This document shows positions 19,655-30,305 of a DNA stretch of 64,000 nucleotides, in pieces. The first letter of the stretch is position 1; each line of letters opens with the position of its first letter. The position numbers were made by a program, and so were the translations under genes. This stretch comes from Tritrichomonas musculus. Taxonomy: Eukaryota > Parabasalia > Tritrichomonadida > Tritrichomonadidae. Under the pieces are notes generated by a model. That model had not been told where the DNA came from. It ran no database searches and saw only the letters and a list, made by a program, of their open reading frames with translations. The DNA is taken from positions 2,480,001-2,544,000 of the forward strand of contig JAPFFF010000010.1 in NCBI GenBank assembly GCA_039105265.1. Direction: 5' to 3'.

Positions 19655-20188
19655 TCAATTAAGAAAATTGTCATCCAAAAGTAAATATTCGTTTTCTTTT
19701 TTGAATGCAGAATTAATTTTGTTGAATTCGTTATATTTTTTATTTTCTTTGTTAATTTTGTTGTTATTATTATTCTTTTTTGATCTCATGATCTCTTCAT
19801 TAACTGTAAAGTTGATGTACATATGACCAACAACATTTGCTGTACCATTCGCATGGTTAATTTGATATAATGTAACTTTCTTTTCATCTTGATTATTTCT
19901 TTCTTTGAAGATGTTACTTATATTTGATGTATAAATTACGGTCGATGCAATAATTGGATCTCCTTCAAGATAATTCTTCTTTCGAAAAACAATAAGAATT
20001 TCCTTTGTATTATCTTTGAATTGAATTTTGAATGATGGTTGAACATGATTTATTTTTTTGGCTTCAAATATTTGAGCTTCTTTTATGTTTTCTGGAAGAG
20101 CTGTGAGACTAACTCGAATTTTATCATTCGATGAAATAAGAGAGCTTTCTAATTCAATTGATTGCATTTTAATGTTTAAGTTCAACAT
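19655..20188 (-). CDS. Hypothetical protein, paralogue of the gene at 2680-3318
   Basis: A 177-residue protein of unknown function, homologous to the protein encoded at 2680-3318. Shared features in order are an NDKIRVSLTALPE block, the ILIVFRKKN strand with following EGDPIIASTVIYTSN, and GHMYINFTV. The C-terminus is Asn/Lys-rich (a run of N near residue 140) and likely disordered. The repeating pattern of hydrophobic strands and the absence of a signal peptide or membrane helix suggest a small cytosolic beta-rich domain, perhaps C2-like; this is inference. The ATG at 20188 is preceded by a TCATT motif about 20 bases upstream on the minus strand, in keeping with trichomonad promoters. Both family members are minus-strand single genes in AT-rich surroundings. 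Confidence 0.65.
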   Translation of the reverse strand: MLNLNIKMQSIELESSLISSNDKIRVSLTALPENIKEAQIFEAKKINHVQPSFKIQFKDNTKEILIVFRKKNYLEGDPIIASTVIYTSNISNIFKERNNQDEKKVTLYQINHANGTANVVGHMYINFTVNEEIMRSKKNNNNNKINKENKKYNEFNKINSAFKKENEYLLLDDNFLN

Positions 20189-21470
20189 TTTTCTTCTTGT
20201 TAATTATTAAAATGAAATAATTAACAAGATGATCTTTCAATTATATTTTTGAATGTTTATTTATTTTTATACTCCTATCAAATATTTTATAAAATATTTT
20301 TTTGAATGATTATTTATTTTTGTAAACCTATCAAATATTTTATAAAACATTTTTTTGAACGATTATTTATTTTTGTAAACATATCAAATATTTTATAAAA
20401 CATTTTTTTGAATTAGATTTATAATAAATATTGAAAAGATATTGACATTAATATTGAAGATAGTCATGAAAAAAAGCCAATCAACTATTCTGAAAATTAC
20501 GAAATTAAGCAATTACTTTCAAAGTGATTCTCCATTCATTTTAAAATAGCAAATAATAAAATTAATTAATTATTTTTTCTTCATATTATTATTATTATTA
20601 GTAATCTTATAGTTCTCTTGCAAAAACAACAGGCGTATCTAACATATGTGCGAAAATGTTATTATTATTATTGAGCCAAGTTGAATGATATCTTGAAGTT
20701 GAATATAAAATATGAGAAAAAAAATGCTAAAAATGTGAGTTTGAAATAGTGGATAACCTTTTGGAGTCATTAGAATTGATCATATAGAATGAGGATATTG
20801 AATGAGAAGCTAGCAATGATAAAGAAATCAGGGATATATTCATAAAAAATGTAATTTATGTATTAAAAGTCAATAATTCCAAAAGCGGATTTTTTTTAAA
20901 ATTATTTTATTTCACCGATATAAATAGGCTATTCAATATTTTTGTTTTTGAGAGCTATCAGATTACTTTCAATATCATATGATCTTTTTTTGATCTGCTC
21001 ATCAATTTTTTGTAAAATAAAAGTAAAAAGATTTATTCTTTTAAGAATCTCAGCTTTTAATGAATTTTTTATGTAAATTATTTGTAGATTGATAAAATCA
21101 TTGATCCAATTTCTAAGAAATAAATAATATCAAAATATATAATATAATTTAATATATCTATAATATCATCAAAATTCAAATTATTTCATACGATATATTG
21201 AAAATAAAATTTGTGCAATATTTTTAAATAACGAGTTTTCTTAATTTAAATTAATCTATTTATCTTATCCAAATATATAAAAATACGTATAATATCATAA
21301 ATATAAATGTTTAAGTTAATAATATAAATTAAAACATAATTTAAACAATAAAATTATTAATTTTGATGATGATATTTTAGTATTATGAATGATCAACAAG
21401 TCAAAACTGATATCACATCATCATTTTTTGAATAAATTTTTTTTTGTAATCAAGAATCAAATTTTTCTCT
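20189..21470. other. AT-rich intergenic region with 53-bp tandem repeat
   Basis: No gene is seen. It includes about three copies of a 53-bp tandem repeat at 20249-20413 and otherwise very AT-rich sequence. Confidence 0.6.
20249..20413. repeat. Tandem repeat, period ~53 bp, about 3 copies
   Basis: Units begin TTGAATG/TTGAACG at 20249, 20302, 20355 and partly at 20409. Each contains TTATTTATTTTT and ATCAAATATTTTATAAAA. Copies differ at a handful of positions. Confidence 0.85.
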
Positions 21471-21475
21471 TCATT
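21471..21475 (+). promoter_or_regulatory. Initiator-like element (TCATT)
   Basis: TCATT 12 bases before the ATG at 21487 fits the trichomonad initiator consensus. It is supported only by position and sequence. Confidence 0.3.
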
Positions 21476-21486
21476 TTTTATTTTTA

Positions 21487-22188
21487 ATGACTGAAACACC
21501 TAAAGATCAAAACAACAATAATAACAATAATGATAACAACAATGAACACGAGAAAGAGGTCAACGACGAAGTAGATGATGAAAGTGAAGAAAAAATAGAA
21601 CAAGAAATCCAAGCTGCATTTAAAAAATTGCAATATCTTTATGCCCGAAAATGGGATTTAGCATGCAAGAGAGAAAGAGAAATGCAAGAACAAAAAGAAA
21701 AAGAAAAAGCAGAATCAGGAGAAAAAGTACAAGAAGAATCGCCCCAAAATCCACAATTTGATCAATTTTACGGACAAGGACATAATGGAAATTGGCATCA
21801 TGAGCATCACCATGGATTCCCGCAATATCCTCCATGGTGGCAATGGAGAGGCCGTTTTAATCCTGAATCGCAAAATGCAAACCAAGAAGCAGGAGGAAAT
21901 GATCAAGAACAAAGAGAATTTCAACATCCTCCTTTCTTCAATCCATGGTGGTGGATGGGATGGCAAGGAAGAGGAAGAAAATGCCACAAAAATAACAAAT
22001 GTGGAAAATATGACAAGAAACAAAAGAAAGAAAGAAAAAATCATGGAAGAAGGCACTGTCATGGCTCCCCGGGAGGCTGGTATGGATACTGGTATGGTTA
22101 TCAGAATTATGAAAACCCAGAACAACAACCAGAAACTAAAAATGACAATGATAATAGTAACAACAATAATAACAATGATAATCATTGA
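21487..22188 (+). CDS. Low-complexity Asn/Glu/His/Trp-rich protein
   Basis: A 233-residue protein not recognised as a family. It opens and closes with Asn/Asp runs (residues about 9-20 and 215-230). Residues about 30-85 form a charged helix rich in Glu and Lys (a likely coiled coil: EEKIEQEIQAAFKKLQYLYA). The middle is rich in Trp, His, Pro and Gly (PPWWQWRGRF, FFNPWWWMGWQGRGRK, GGWYGYWYGYQNY), with a basic, Cys/His-containing stretch KCHKNNKCGKYDKK between. The two tryptophan-rich segments have a similar pattern, as if duplicated. No signal peptide or membrane helix. A role in RNA or protein binding is possible but unproven. The gene has its own initiator-like motif and no operon-like neighbours. 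Confidence 0.7.
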   Translation: MTETPKDQNNNNNNNDNNNEHEKEVNDEVDDESEEKIEQEIQAAFKKLQYLYARKWDLACKREREMQEQKEKEKAESGEKVQEESPQNPQFDQFYGQGHNGNWHHEHHHGFPQYPPWWQWRGRFNPESQNANQEAGGNDQEQREFQHPPFFNPWWWMGWQGRGRKCHKNNKCGKYDKKQKKERKNHGRRHCHGSPGGWYGYWYGYQNYENPEQQPETKNDNDNSNNNNNNDNH

Positions 22189-22657
22189 CAATATAAATGT
22201 AAAAATTTTTATCAATAAACACAAATATTAATAATATTTTTATATGAATTACCCATTTTCATAAAAATGATTTAATTATTTGTTTAAAAACACAATATGA
22301 TTCACTTTTGATATTATAGTTTCTAAAAAAAGAATAATATTATAATATGATTTGTTAAAAGAAATTGACATATTAGATTTATTATTATATTCTAAGAAAT
22401 CTTTATATATAAAGCAAAAAAAATAAATTGGTGGATTAATTTATTGCATATAAAATCCAATTAAAATAATACAAAGTGAATTCTATTCAAGATTTCAAAT
22501 TTTATTTATTAGCCAAAAGGGAATTTCCTCTTTTCATTCAAAATATGATTGGATAGATTTGGTGACAGACAATTCGAGTGAACTTCACCCTATTGAAAAA
22601 GTTGTTCATCTTTTCAATAGATGTTATATAACATCACTTCCATTTTTAATTTTATTC
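22189..22657. other. AT-rich intergenic region
   Basis: No gene is seen. The 3' end carries the initiator-like motif of the next gene. Confidence 0.6.
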
Positions 22658-22662
22658 TCATT
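22658..22662 (+). promoter_or_regulatory. Initiator-like element (TCATT)
   Basis: TCATT 5-9 bases before the ATG at 22668, fitting the trichomonad TCA(+1)Y(T/A) initiator and implying a leader of about 8 nt. Confidence 0.4.
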
Positions 22663-22667
22663 AAATT

Positions 22668-23756
22668 ATGGATGAAATTCGTGAGTTTACAGATATAATG
22701 AAGTCACTACAAAATCATCTCCTTGAATTCATCGAGAGAGAAAACAATTCTGAAGAAAATTATCAAAACTTTGTTGATATATTTAATGAGCAAAAGATAT
22801 CAAATGATCTGTGTAACTTCAAATCATTCATTCACATACTCTTACAAATAGCGAATAATCATTATCGCACACCAAATTTTTTCTCAAAAATTGACAAAAT
22901 AATTTTGAACTTAAAAGATGAAATCAAACAAAAATTTTCAAATTCGCAAATTTTCAATTTTTTTAAAAGTAACAAAAGAATTCTTTTGTTTTTAATTAAA
23001 GAAAAAATTTTGGTAATTGATCATTCTATTACAAATATCATTTTAAATGATACCAAATTTAATGTAAGAAATTACATTCAATACTTTTTAATTGAAAATG
23101 AAATAATTCAAAATTTTTCAATTGAAAACAGCGAAGTTTTTGATGAAAAAAGGGAAATTGGAGAAAATGATGATACCATTTGCACTATAATTAGAAATGA
23201 CTTGATTGATGAATTCATCTCATTTGTGAAAAAAAATGATTATCCTCTCAATTCACAAATAAACCAGTCAATTTTTGAAACAAATAATTTTTTACTAAAA
23301 AACGAGCCAACATTAATCGAATATGCTGCATTTTTCGGATCAACGCAGATATTCAAATACTTATACCTAAATGGTGTTGAATTGATTCAATCAATATGGA
23401 TATATGCAATACATAGTGACAATCCGGAAATGATCCATCTATTTATTGAAATGAATATTATCAAGCCTGATGATGAATCTTATCAGAAATGTTTGAAAGA
23501 GTCAATTAAATGCCACCATAATGATATCGCTAACTATATTATAAATAATTTAATAGATCAAGACAATTATCAACTTGGTGAAAATTATAATGATAATATC
23601 GTTGCATATGGCTTTAAATATCATAACTATTCTTTCTTTCCAAATGATTTTAATCATAAATTTATATTTTTTTATTCATGCCAATATGATTATCTCAAAA
23701 TTGTCAGAATTCTTTTACAAACTAAGCAAATAAATATAAAAGGAGCCTTAATTTAA
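22668..23756 (+). pseudogene. Ankyrin/DUF3447-like N-terminal part of a split BspA-type gene
   Basis: A 362-codon open frame encoding the helical, ankyrin-like N-terminal region of the same architecture as the protein at 15299-17521: NEPTLIEYAAFFGSTQIFKYL, WIYAIHSDNPEMIHLF and ESIKCHHNDIANYI match that protein block by block. The frame ends at 23756 in mid-domain (LLQTKQINIKGALI), whereas ankyrin coding sequence continues in a second frame (NQLNRVLYIINF) and then, after a T13 run, in the frame of the downstream LRR part. The original gene therefore runs 22668-25901 and is broken by at least two frame changes around 23747-23830. Because both spots are next to homopolymers, a sequencing or assembly error is an alternative to true pseudogenisation. 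Confidence 0.8.
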
Positions 23757-23827
23757 AAACAAATCAATTAAATAGAGTTTTATATATCATAAATTTTTAA
23801 ATAATGTTACATTTTTTTTTTTTTTAA

Positions 23828-25901
23828 TAAAATCACGCCATTGAAGTTGGCTGCAAGCCAAAACAATACAGATATTGTTAATTTTTTATTTGAACAGAAA
23901 GGAATGAATGTTGGTGAAAAAGTATTTTATAATTGTAAAAAACTTACAAAATTTGAAATACCATCAAAATGTATTTCAATTGGAAATCTTTGCTTTAATG
24001 GCTGCACTTTATTGACAGAGATAAAGATACCATCATCTATAAAAAGCATTGGCATTAAAGCTTTTGGAGAATGCAAATCACTTCGAAATATAACAATTCC
24101 AACTTCAATAAAAAAAATTAATCATTTTGCATTTTCTCAGTGCACTTCTCTCGAACAAATAATTTTCGAAAAGCCATCTTCTTTAAAAACGATAGGGCTA
24201 AACTGTTTTGAACAATGCACTTCGTTAAAAGAAATATGCATTCCTTCTTCAGTAAGTTCGATCAATGAATTATGCTTTAATAAATGCGCATCATTGAAAA
24301 AAGTGTCTTTTGAAAGGCCATCATCATTAACCAAACTCAACTTATCTCTTTTTAGAGATTGCACATCATTGACTGATGTAGAAATTCCCAATTCAGTGAA
24401 TTTAAGTGAAATTAATATTTTTGAAAATTGCACATCATTAAAATCAATTGAAATTCCTTCTTCAATGACTTCACTTTCTAGCTTTTTGTTCCTCAATTGT
24501 TCTTCATTGACAGATGTAAAAATTCCTCAATCAGTAACATCTATTTGTCAAAGTGCTTTTTCTGGCTGTATCTCATTAGAGGAAATTGAAATCCCTCCTT
24601 CAGTTAAAGAGATACATTATTTTGCATTTGAAGGATGCACATCATTAAAAAAAATTGAACTTCCAATTGCAATAATGAAAATTGACGCTGGCGTTTTCAA
24701 GGGATGTTCATCATTAAGAAAAGTTATTTTGTACAACGTTCATCAAATTTGTTCCGGCGCCTTTTATAATTGTACTTCATTGAGAGAAATATTTCTTCCT
24801 CCATCAATCGAAGAAATCGAGTCATGTGCTTTTTATGGTTGCACATCATTGACAAAAATAGATATTCCACGTTTAATAACCAGAATTCAAAGGAGCTGCT
24901 TTTCTGGTTGTTCATCATTGTCAAAAGTAAATTTTCTTTCTAAAGTTACACAATTTGAAAGATGGGCTTTTGACAACTGTTGCAAATTGACTAATTTCTC
25001 AATTCCATCAAGTGTTACATTTATTGATGAATGCGCTTTTCAAACTTGTTCAAATTTGACCAAAATAGTAGTTCCAGATTCAGTGACAGAGATCAAAGCA
25101 TTTACTTTTAATAATTGTACTTCGTTGGCTGAAATAATATTGCCTTCATCCATTCATTATATTGGAGAATGTGCTTTTAAGTGTTGTTCATCTTTGAAAA
25201 AAATAAAAATTCATTTGTTAGTTACTTCAATTGAAAATCAAACATTTGATGGATGCACATCATTGAAAAGCATAACTATGAGTCCTAAAATTCAAATAAT
25301 TAAATATAAGGCTTTTAATGATTGCAAATCAATGGATGCTCTTTGTTTGGCAAAATTTTCTAGAAAAGAAATAGGTGATCGAGCTTTCTGTGGTTGTACA
25401 TCGGCTGCCATCATCACTCTACCAAATATATTGAATAAAATTAGTGCTTATTCTTTTCAAAATTGTACTTCTGTGACAGAAATCAAAATTCCATCGTCAG
25501 TAAATGAAATTGATCAATATGCTTTTGATGGATGCTCAAAATTGGTTAAACTTATTATTCCTTCATCTGTAACTAGAATCGGTGTTTTTGCATTTAATGG
25601 ATGTTCATCATTGAAAGAATTGGAGATTTCTTCTTCATTAACTAGAATTGAATATCAAGTATTTGGCAATTGCACATCATTAGAACAATTAGAAATCCCA
25701 TCATCCATACAAATAATTTCAGATTACGCATTTGTTAATTGTACTGCATTGAAAGACATATCAATTCCTTCTTCTGTGAAAGAAATAGGAAATTATGCTT
25801 TTGAAGGTTGTACATCACTCATGAGTGCAACAGTCCCATTTTATGCAGAAGAAAATGAATTAAATTCTTTTCCCAAGCATACCAAAATTACATATTTTTA
25901 A
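23828..25901 (+). pseudogene. BspA-type leucine-rich repeat C-terminal part of a split gene
   Basis: The downstream part of the split gene. It begins in an ankyrin repeat (NKITPLKLAASQNNTDIVNFL) without an ATG of its own nearby, then runs through about 28 tandem BspA/TpLRR repeats with consensus IxIPSSVxxIxxxAFxxCTSLxx, each about 23 residues, to a TAA at 25901. There is no signal peptide, membrane segment or cell-wall anchor. Since the frame is long and clean for more than 2 kb, the lesion between the two parts is either recent or a homopolymer artefact. The repeat number is about double that of the 15299-17521 relative. Repeat domains of this type usually mediate protein binding; no partner can be inferred. 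Confidence 0.85.
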
Positions 25902-26161
25902 TCACATAATAAAAATTTATATTAGACAAATTCCCAAATTTAACGACTTTTTTTATAATAGCCTTAAATGAACTCATTCTGGTTTAAACGTATAAGTTTT
26001 TTTTATACAATTAAATATAACATTTCTATGACCTTAAAGTGGTAATGTGTCTCAGCCAATTACTAATGCAAATGAATTTTATTGGTAATTTTATTTACTT
26101 ATTTTAATGTCTACTTTTAAAAAAAGATAAATAAAATACGATAAAAGCTCTTTGAAAAGAT

Positions 26162-27463
26162 TTATTCCACAAGATATCCATAGAATTCAATGTAATGAAA
26201 CCATAGGCAGTTTCCATCCCATGGTTCTGACGTTTGGTGAAGTCGAATGTATCTTGAATAATCTTTTGCCTTGCATTCAAATGTTTTTGAACTTTGGCAT
26301 CTTTTCAATGATTCATCATCTTTGTGTTCATCGACAGTTGTCCAAATTTGGCCGTCATTTGACGTTTCAATAACCCAACTTCTCAATTGATGAGTGCCAC
26401 TTTTGTAACATTTAATTGAATAATTTGTTGGTTTGATTTTCATTGTCTTGAAATCAAAAATGATCCAAATGTCACTTGCATTGCCAGAATGATAAAATGA
26501 AGACTCATTGAAATCCAACAAATGTTTTGGCAAATTACTTTTGTCCAGTCCATTTGTTGTAGTTTCGATTATTCCTTTATCGTGAAGATTTCCGCCAGCT
26601 TTATCAGTCAAATATTTTATAATTCCATTGAATTTTTCATTTTCTTTGTATTCAAAATATTTCCCTTTGATTTGTGGCTGACTTTGAATGTATCGTCTCG
26701 ATTCTTGACTTGTTTTGTGAAGTGATCGATTGGTGATCAATTGAAGAATTCTTCTGTTCATGTATTCAATGAGAAAATTATTCCCAAAATTATCCATTTC
26801 TTCATCGCTCACGTTGCTGAAGTAAACGTACTCGTACAATCTTGAATAATCAGCGTCTTTTTCAACAAGTTTGCTGATGAATTTGATCAGCGAATCTTCA
26901 TCAGTCAGCTGAAGATTTGTGTTTTTAATAATTTCTTCAATTATTTCAATTGGTAGCTTTGAAATTGCTTTTTGGTCAACTTCATTGAAATGCATTGAAA
27001 TAAATTCAATTTCGTATCTCAAAAAGTTGTAAAATTCAATGGTTTTATTTCCAATAATTTGAAGTTTTTCTTGAAGTTTCATGAAAACATTGTCTTTGGT
27101 GATTTCTTCTTCGTTTTGTTCATTCAATTTCATAAACTCTGTTCGATTTCCAAGCTTCAGAAAAATTTGCTTCATGAAAGCGATTTCTGATTTGTCAATT
27201 ATTCGGGGTTCAAATGAAGCAAGTGATAAAATTTTTGAAAAGTCGTTTCCCTCTTCATGATTGGGGATGGTGATATCAAATGTGGTGATCGTGGAATCAA
27301 CTTGGTGGTAGTTGCGAATTATAGGTGACAATAGATCGGCAACAATTCGACTCGTCTTGTATTTTTGACCATTAACAATGAATATGAAATCTTCTCCATA
27401 TTTATCAAATGGAAAGTTTTTGATACAGTCAGTACTCAATGCGAATTCTTGTGTTTTCATCAT
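26162..27463 (-). CDS. BTB/BACK-like plus F5/8 type C (discoidin-like) domain protein
   Basis: A 433-residue protein. The N-terminus has a BTB-like pattern (GEDFIFIVNGQKYKTSRIVADLLSPII, residues about 23-50). A helical middle part resembles BACK (residues about 110-245, with LPIEIIEEIIKNTNLQLTDEDSLIKFI). The C-terminal 160 residues form an F5/8 type C-like beta-sandwich: a block with DIWIIFDF, then MKIKPTNYSIKCYKSG, RSWVIETSNDGQIWTTVDEH and YSRYIRLHQT...WDGNCLWFHYIEFYG. This domain set is a multi-copy family in trichomonads; the domain normally binds glycans or lipids when extracellular, but here no signal peptide is present, so an intracellular adaptor role is more likely. It is divergently arranged with the VIT/VWA gene, the ATGs being 226 bp apart. 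Confidence 0.85.
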   Translation of the reverse strand: MMKTQEFALSTDCIKNFPFDKYGEDFIFIVNGQKYKTSRIVADLLSPIIRNYHQVDSTITTFDITIPNHEEGNDFSKILSLASFEPRIIDKSEIAFMKQIFLKLGNRTEFMKLNEQNEEEITKDNVFMKLQEKLQIIGNKTIEFYNFLRYEIEFISMHFNEVDQKAISKLPIEIIEEIIKNTNLQLTDEDSLIKFISKLVEKDADYSRLYEYVYFSNVSDEEMDNFGNNFLIEYMNRRILQLITNRSLHKTSQESRRYIQSQPQIKGKYFEYKENEKFNGIIKYLTDKAGGNLHDKGIIETTTNGLDKSNLPKHLLDFNESSFYHSGNASDIWIIFDFKTMKIKPTNYSIKCYKSGTHQLRSWVIETSNDGQIWTTVDEHKDDESLKRCQSSKTFECKAKDYSRYIRLHQTSEPWDGNCLWFHYIEFYGYLVE

Positions 27464-27678
27464 ATTATAAGTTATGGAAAATAATTTAATATAATAAACG
27501 CTAATATCTTAAAATTTCATATGATGTAATATTTGTATTATTTTAAAAATATTGTTTTCTAGTTGATTATGTAACAATTTATTATTTATCAAGATTTAAT
27601 TTAATTATATTGTTATTTGCCACAAAAAAACTTTGAGATTTTTTCTGATTAAATTTGGCCACGTAAAATTTTGCATAA

Positions 27679-27683
27679 TCATT
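27679..27683 (+). promoter_or_regulatory. Initiator-like element (TCATT) of the VIT/VWA gene
   Basis: TCATT lies 7-11 bases before the ATG at 27690 and fits the trichomonad initiator. It supports the choice of this ATG over the upstream TTG that opens the frame. Confidence 0.4.
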
Positions 27684-27689
27684 ACCGAA

Positions 27690-30305
27690 ATGACAAAATT
27701 TACGCAGCAAAAAATTAGTAAAAGTTTTTGTTCAATAGTAATTGATGATCAACTAGTAGAACTTACTCCATTAAAAATGGATTATACTGGAGAAATGAAT
27801 GGTGGAATTTTATCATTACAAATACACCAAATATATCTAAACGACAAAGGGGATGAAAACTCGCCAGACCGCAAAGTAGTTCTTGTTTTACCGCGAACAC
27901 GCACACAATGTATTACTGGAATTGAATGCATTCTCAACGGAGAAACAATTCCATTAAAAATAGAAGAAGAGAAAAAAGCCGAAGAAATACCGAAAGAAGG
28001 TGAAAAGCAAGGTCGAACAACATTTCGAAGTGTTTCAACGCCCGACGAACAGTTTTTAAACATTCATTTAGGTTCATTATCTTATGGATCAAAATGCGAA
28101 ATTACAATAAGAATGGAAATTATTTCGACCAACTCCGATTCAAAAACGTATCAAACTGTTATTCCTTTTTCAGAGCAAGCCATTGATTCGACTCAATCTG
28201 ATACTTTTACGTTTACAATCGTATTCAATGAGATTGCAAACATCTCTGATATTGATGTTATTTGTGCCTATGATCGGAACGACTTTGAATACACCTTTGA
28301 TGGCAGCATACTCACCATTGACAAAAAACCGTTATGTCCGATAATTTTACTCACAAAATTAGAAACCGAAATTCCGCAATTAATACAGAATGATTTGCAC
28401 GATGAATATTCGGTTATTTCCGTTATTCCTCACTTTTTGAATCAAACCGTCAATAGTGACTTCATCTTCCTTGTTGACTGCAGCGGCTCCATGAGTGGAA
28501 GTCGCATTCGGAACGCTTCTGAGTGTCTCTCAATCTTCCTTCATTCGCTTCCCGTTGGCTGCAAGTTCAACGTCATCATGTTCGGCAGCAACTATCGTTC
28601 ACTATTCAGAGGTGACGGTCTAGTTGACTACAACTCGGACAACCTTGAGACAGCCGACAAAGCCATTGAAAATTTGAAGGCAAACATGGGCGGCACGAAC
28701 CTTCTGGGACCACTTTCCGAGGCCTACAAACAGAGCGAAAAAGTGAGCAAGAAAGGCAACGTTGTTTCGATCTTTTTGTTAACCGATGGCGAAATTCATG
28801 ACACCGAAACCGTTTTTAAACTTGTTAGTAAAAATCGTAGTAAAAACCGTATCTTTTCAATCGGTATCGGCAACGAGGCTGACCGTGACTTGGTGAGCGG
28901 TCTTGCTGTTCTTTCGTGCGGCAAGTTTGACTTTGTGAGTGAGTCTTCTGAGATCACGGATAAGGTTGTCAATTTGTTATCGTTGTCTCTTGCTCCCGCC
29001 TTAACAAACGTCTCTATTCACGCCTCTTCTGCTGACGGCAACGACCAAAATTCCCTTGAAATTGTACCAAATCCTATGACGCCAATTTACGACGGAAATT
29101 TGACAATGTTGTACGTTAAAAGAGACAGTGTTGCAGAGGGAATCGAGCATGTCTTGATCACTGGAAACATCGGCGACGAAGAGGTTGAATTGGTCGTTGA
29201 TGAAGTCTCAAACATCTGTGATTTGTCTGCAAAGAAATTGTTCGCTTTCAATGCAATCAACGACTACGAAAAAATGTATCAAGATATGGCCGAAAAGCAT
29301 AAATTTGAGAACGATCAAAATGACCTCAAAAAGCTGAAGGACAGAATTATTACATTGAGTACTGAAAACGGTATTTTGTCAAAGTTCACATCATTTGTTG
29401 GCGTTGAGAATTCACCTCACAGGGTGCCAATTGAAGATAATGATTTTGAAGTGGCTGAATCAAATCGTTCATTCTTCAGAAGAGGCGGCGGTTATGGTCA
29501 CTCATACCGCGCTAAGATGCTTTTTGATGCTGCACCAGAAAGGCAATCAAGACCATCATTTGATGAAAGTGATAGTGAAAGTGATGATGATGATGAAGGC
29601 GAGCACGAAGAGAGATTATGTTTTATGAGAAATGCTGCCGCTCCACATAGAAGATATGGCAAAAAATGTGCAAAAGCCAAGAGAAGTGTAAAGAAGCGTT
29701 GCAAGATGGCAGAAAGAGAAGCAGCACCACAACGTGCACAAATGGGAGCAATGCCAATTGGAGCACCACCACAGCAGCAATTTAATATTGCAACTCCAGA
29801 GCATTTCAACATTGAAAGACAGCAAATTAATGCACAAAATGATGCATCGCCTGCACAATTTGGCAGTGCTGATTATAGCTTTGCTGCATATCCTCATGAA
29901 TTTGCTGATAGGATTGCCTGCGCTGCTCCAATGTCCGCTGCTCCGCAGCCTCCGCCAGTTCAGAAGGCCAGGTTTGACAGGTCAATGAGAGGCCTTTTGA
30001 CTTGCCAGGAATTCAACGGAATGTGGAAGGCAGACCTCTTTGACCAGCTGCTGGACTTTCTCAGTGACGAGCATGCCGGCGCAGGCGAGGCTCTCTCGAA
30101 CTTCTTCGTGTCAATGAAGATTGGCGACGACGAAGAAGGCCGAAACATGAGGAGCACAATTGCAGCGCTCTGCATACTGAATAGAGTTTACGCGAAGGAG
30201 AACTCCAAGTGGAAGCTCATACAGATCAAGGCAATCAATTGGCTCAATTCTAAATCAAAGGAGCAGTGGGCTGCAAAAATTCAAGAATTAGTCTCATCAA
30301 TTTAA
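27690..30305 (+). CDS. VIT and von Willebrand factor A domain protein
   Basis: An 871-residue protein. Residues about 20-180 are a VIT (vault/inter-alpha-trypsin) domain (YTGEMNGGILSLQIHQIY, PRTRTQCITGIECILNG, then an insert rich in Glu/Lys). A VWA domain follows at about 255-430, with the metal-ion-dependent adhesion site DCSGSMSGS, Thr in NMGGTNLLGPL and Asp in FLLTDGEIHD, so the metal site looks complete. After an alpha/beta region comes an acidic stretch (SDSESDDDDEG, near 625-640), then a basic, Gln/Ala/Pro-rich linker, and a conserved helical C-terminus (LLTCQEFNGMW ... IAALCILNRVYAKENSKWKLI) like that of VWA5A/PARP4-type proteins. No signal peptide: a cytosolic protein-interaction role is likely. 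GC content rises towards the 3' end. The frame is open further upstream only from a TTG. Confidence 0.9.
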   Translation: MTKFTQQKISKSFCSIVIDDQLVELTPLKMDYTGEMNGGILSLQIHQIYLNDKGDENSPDRKVVLVLPRTRTQCITGIECILNGETIPLKIEEEKKAEEIPKEGEKQGRTTFRSVSTPDEQFLNIHLGSLSYGSKCEITIRMEIISTNSDSKTYQTVIPFSEQAIDSTQSDTFTFTIVFNEIANISDIDVICAYDRNDFEYTFDGSILTIDKKPLCPIILLTKLETEIPQLIQNDLHDEYSVISVIPHFLNQTVNSDFIFLVDCSGSMSGSRIRNASECLSIFLHSLPVGCKFNVIMFGSNYRSLFRGDGLVDYNSDNLETADKAIENLKANMGGTNLLGPLSEAYKQSEKVSKKGNVVSIFLLTDGEIHDTETVFKLVSKNRSKNRIFSIGIGNEADRDLVSGLAVLSCGKFDFVSESSEITDKVVNLLSLSLAPALTNVSIHASSADGNDQNSLEIVPNPMTPIYDGNLTMLYVKRDSVAEGIEHVLITGNIGDEEVELVVDEVSNICDLSAKKLFAFNAINDYEKMYQDMAEKHKFENDQNDLKKLKDRIITLSTENGILSKFTSFVGVENSPHRVPIEDNDFEVAESNRSFFRRGGGYGHSYRAKMLFDAAPERQSRPSFDESDSESDDDDEGEHEERLCFMRNAAAPHRRYGKKCAKAKRSVKKRCKMAEREAAPQRAQMGAMPIGAPPQQQFNIATPEHFNIERQQINAQNDASPAQFGSADYSFAAYPHEFADRIACAAPMSAAPQPPPVQKARFDRSMRGLLTCQEFNGMWKADLFDQLLDFLSDEHAGAGEALSNFFVSMKIGDDEEGRNMRSTIAALCILNRVYAKENSKWKLIQIKAINWLNSKSKEQWAAKIQELVSSI

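Noticed and set aside
29498-29897. Cys-rich minus-strand open frames
   Set aside because: Antisense to the Ala/Gln-rich linker of the VIT/VWA protein; no motif, no plausible start context.
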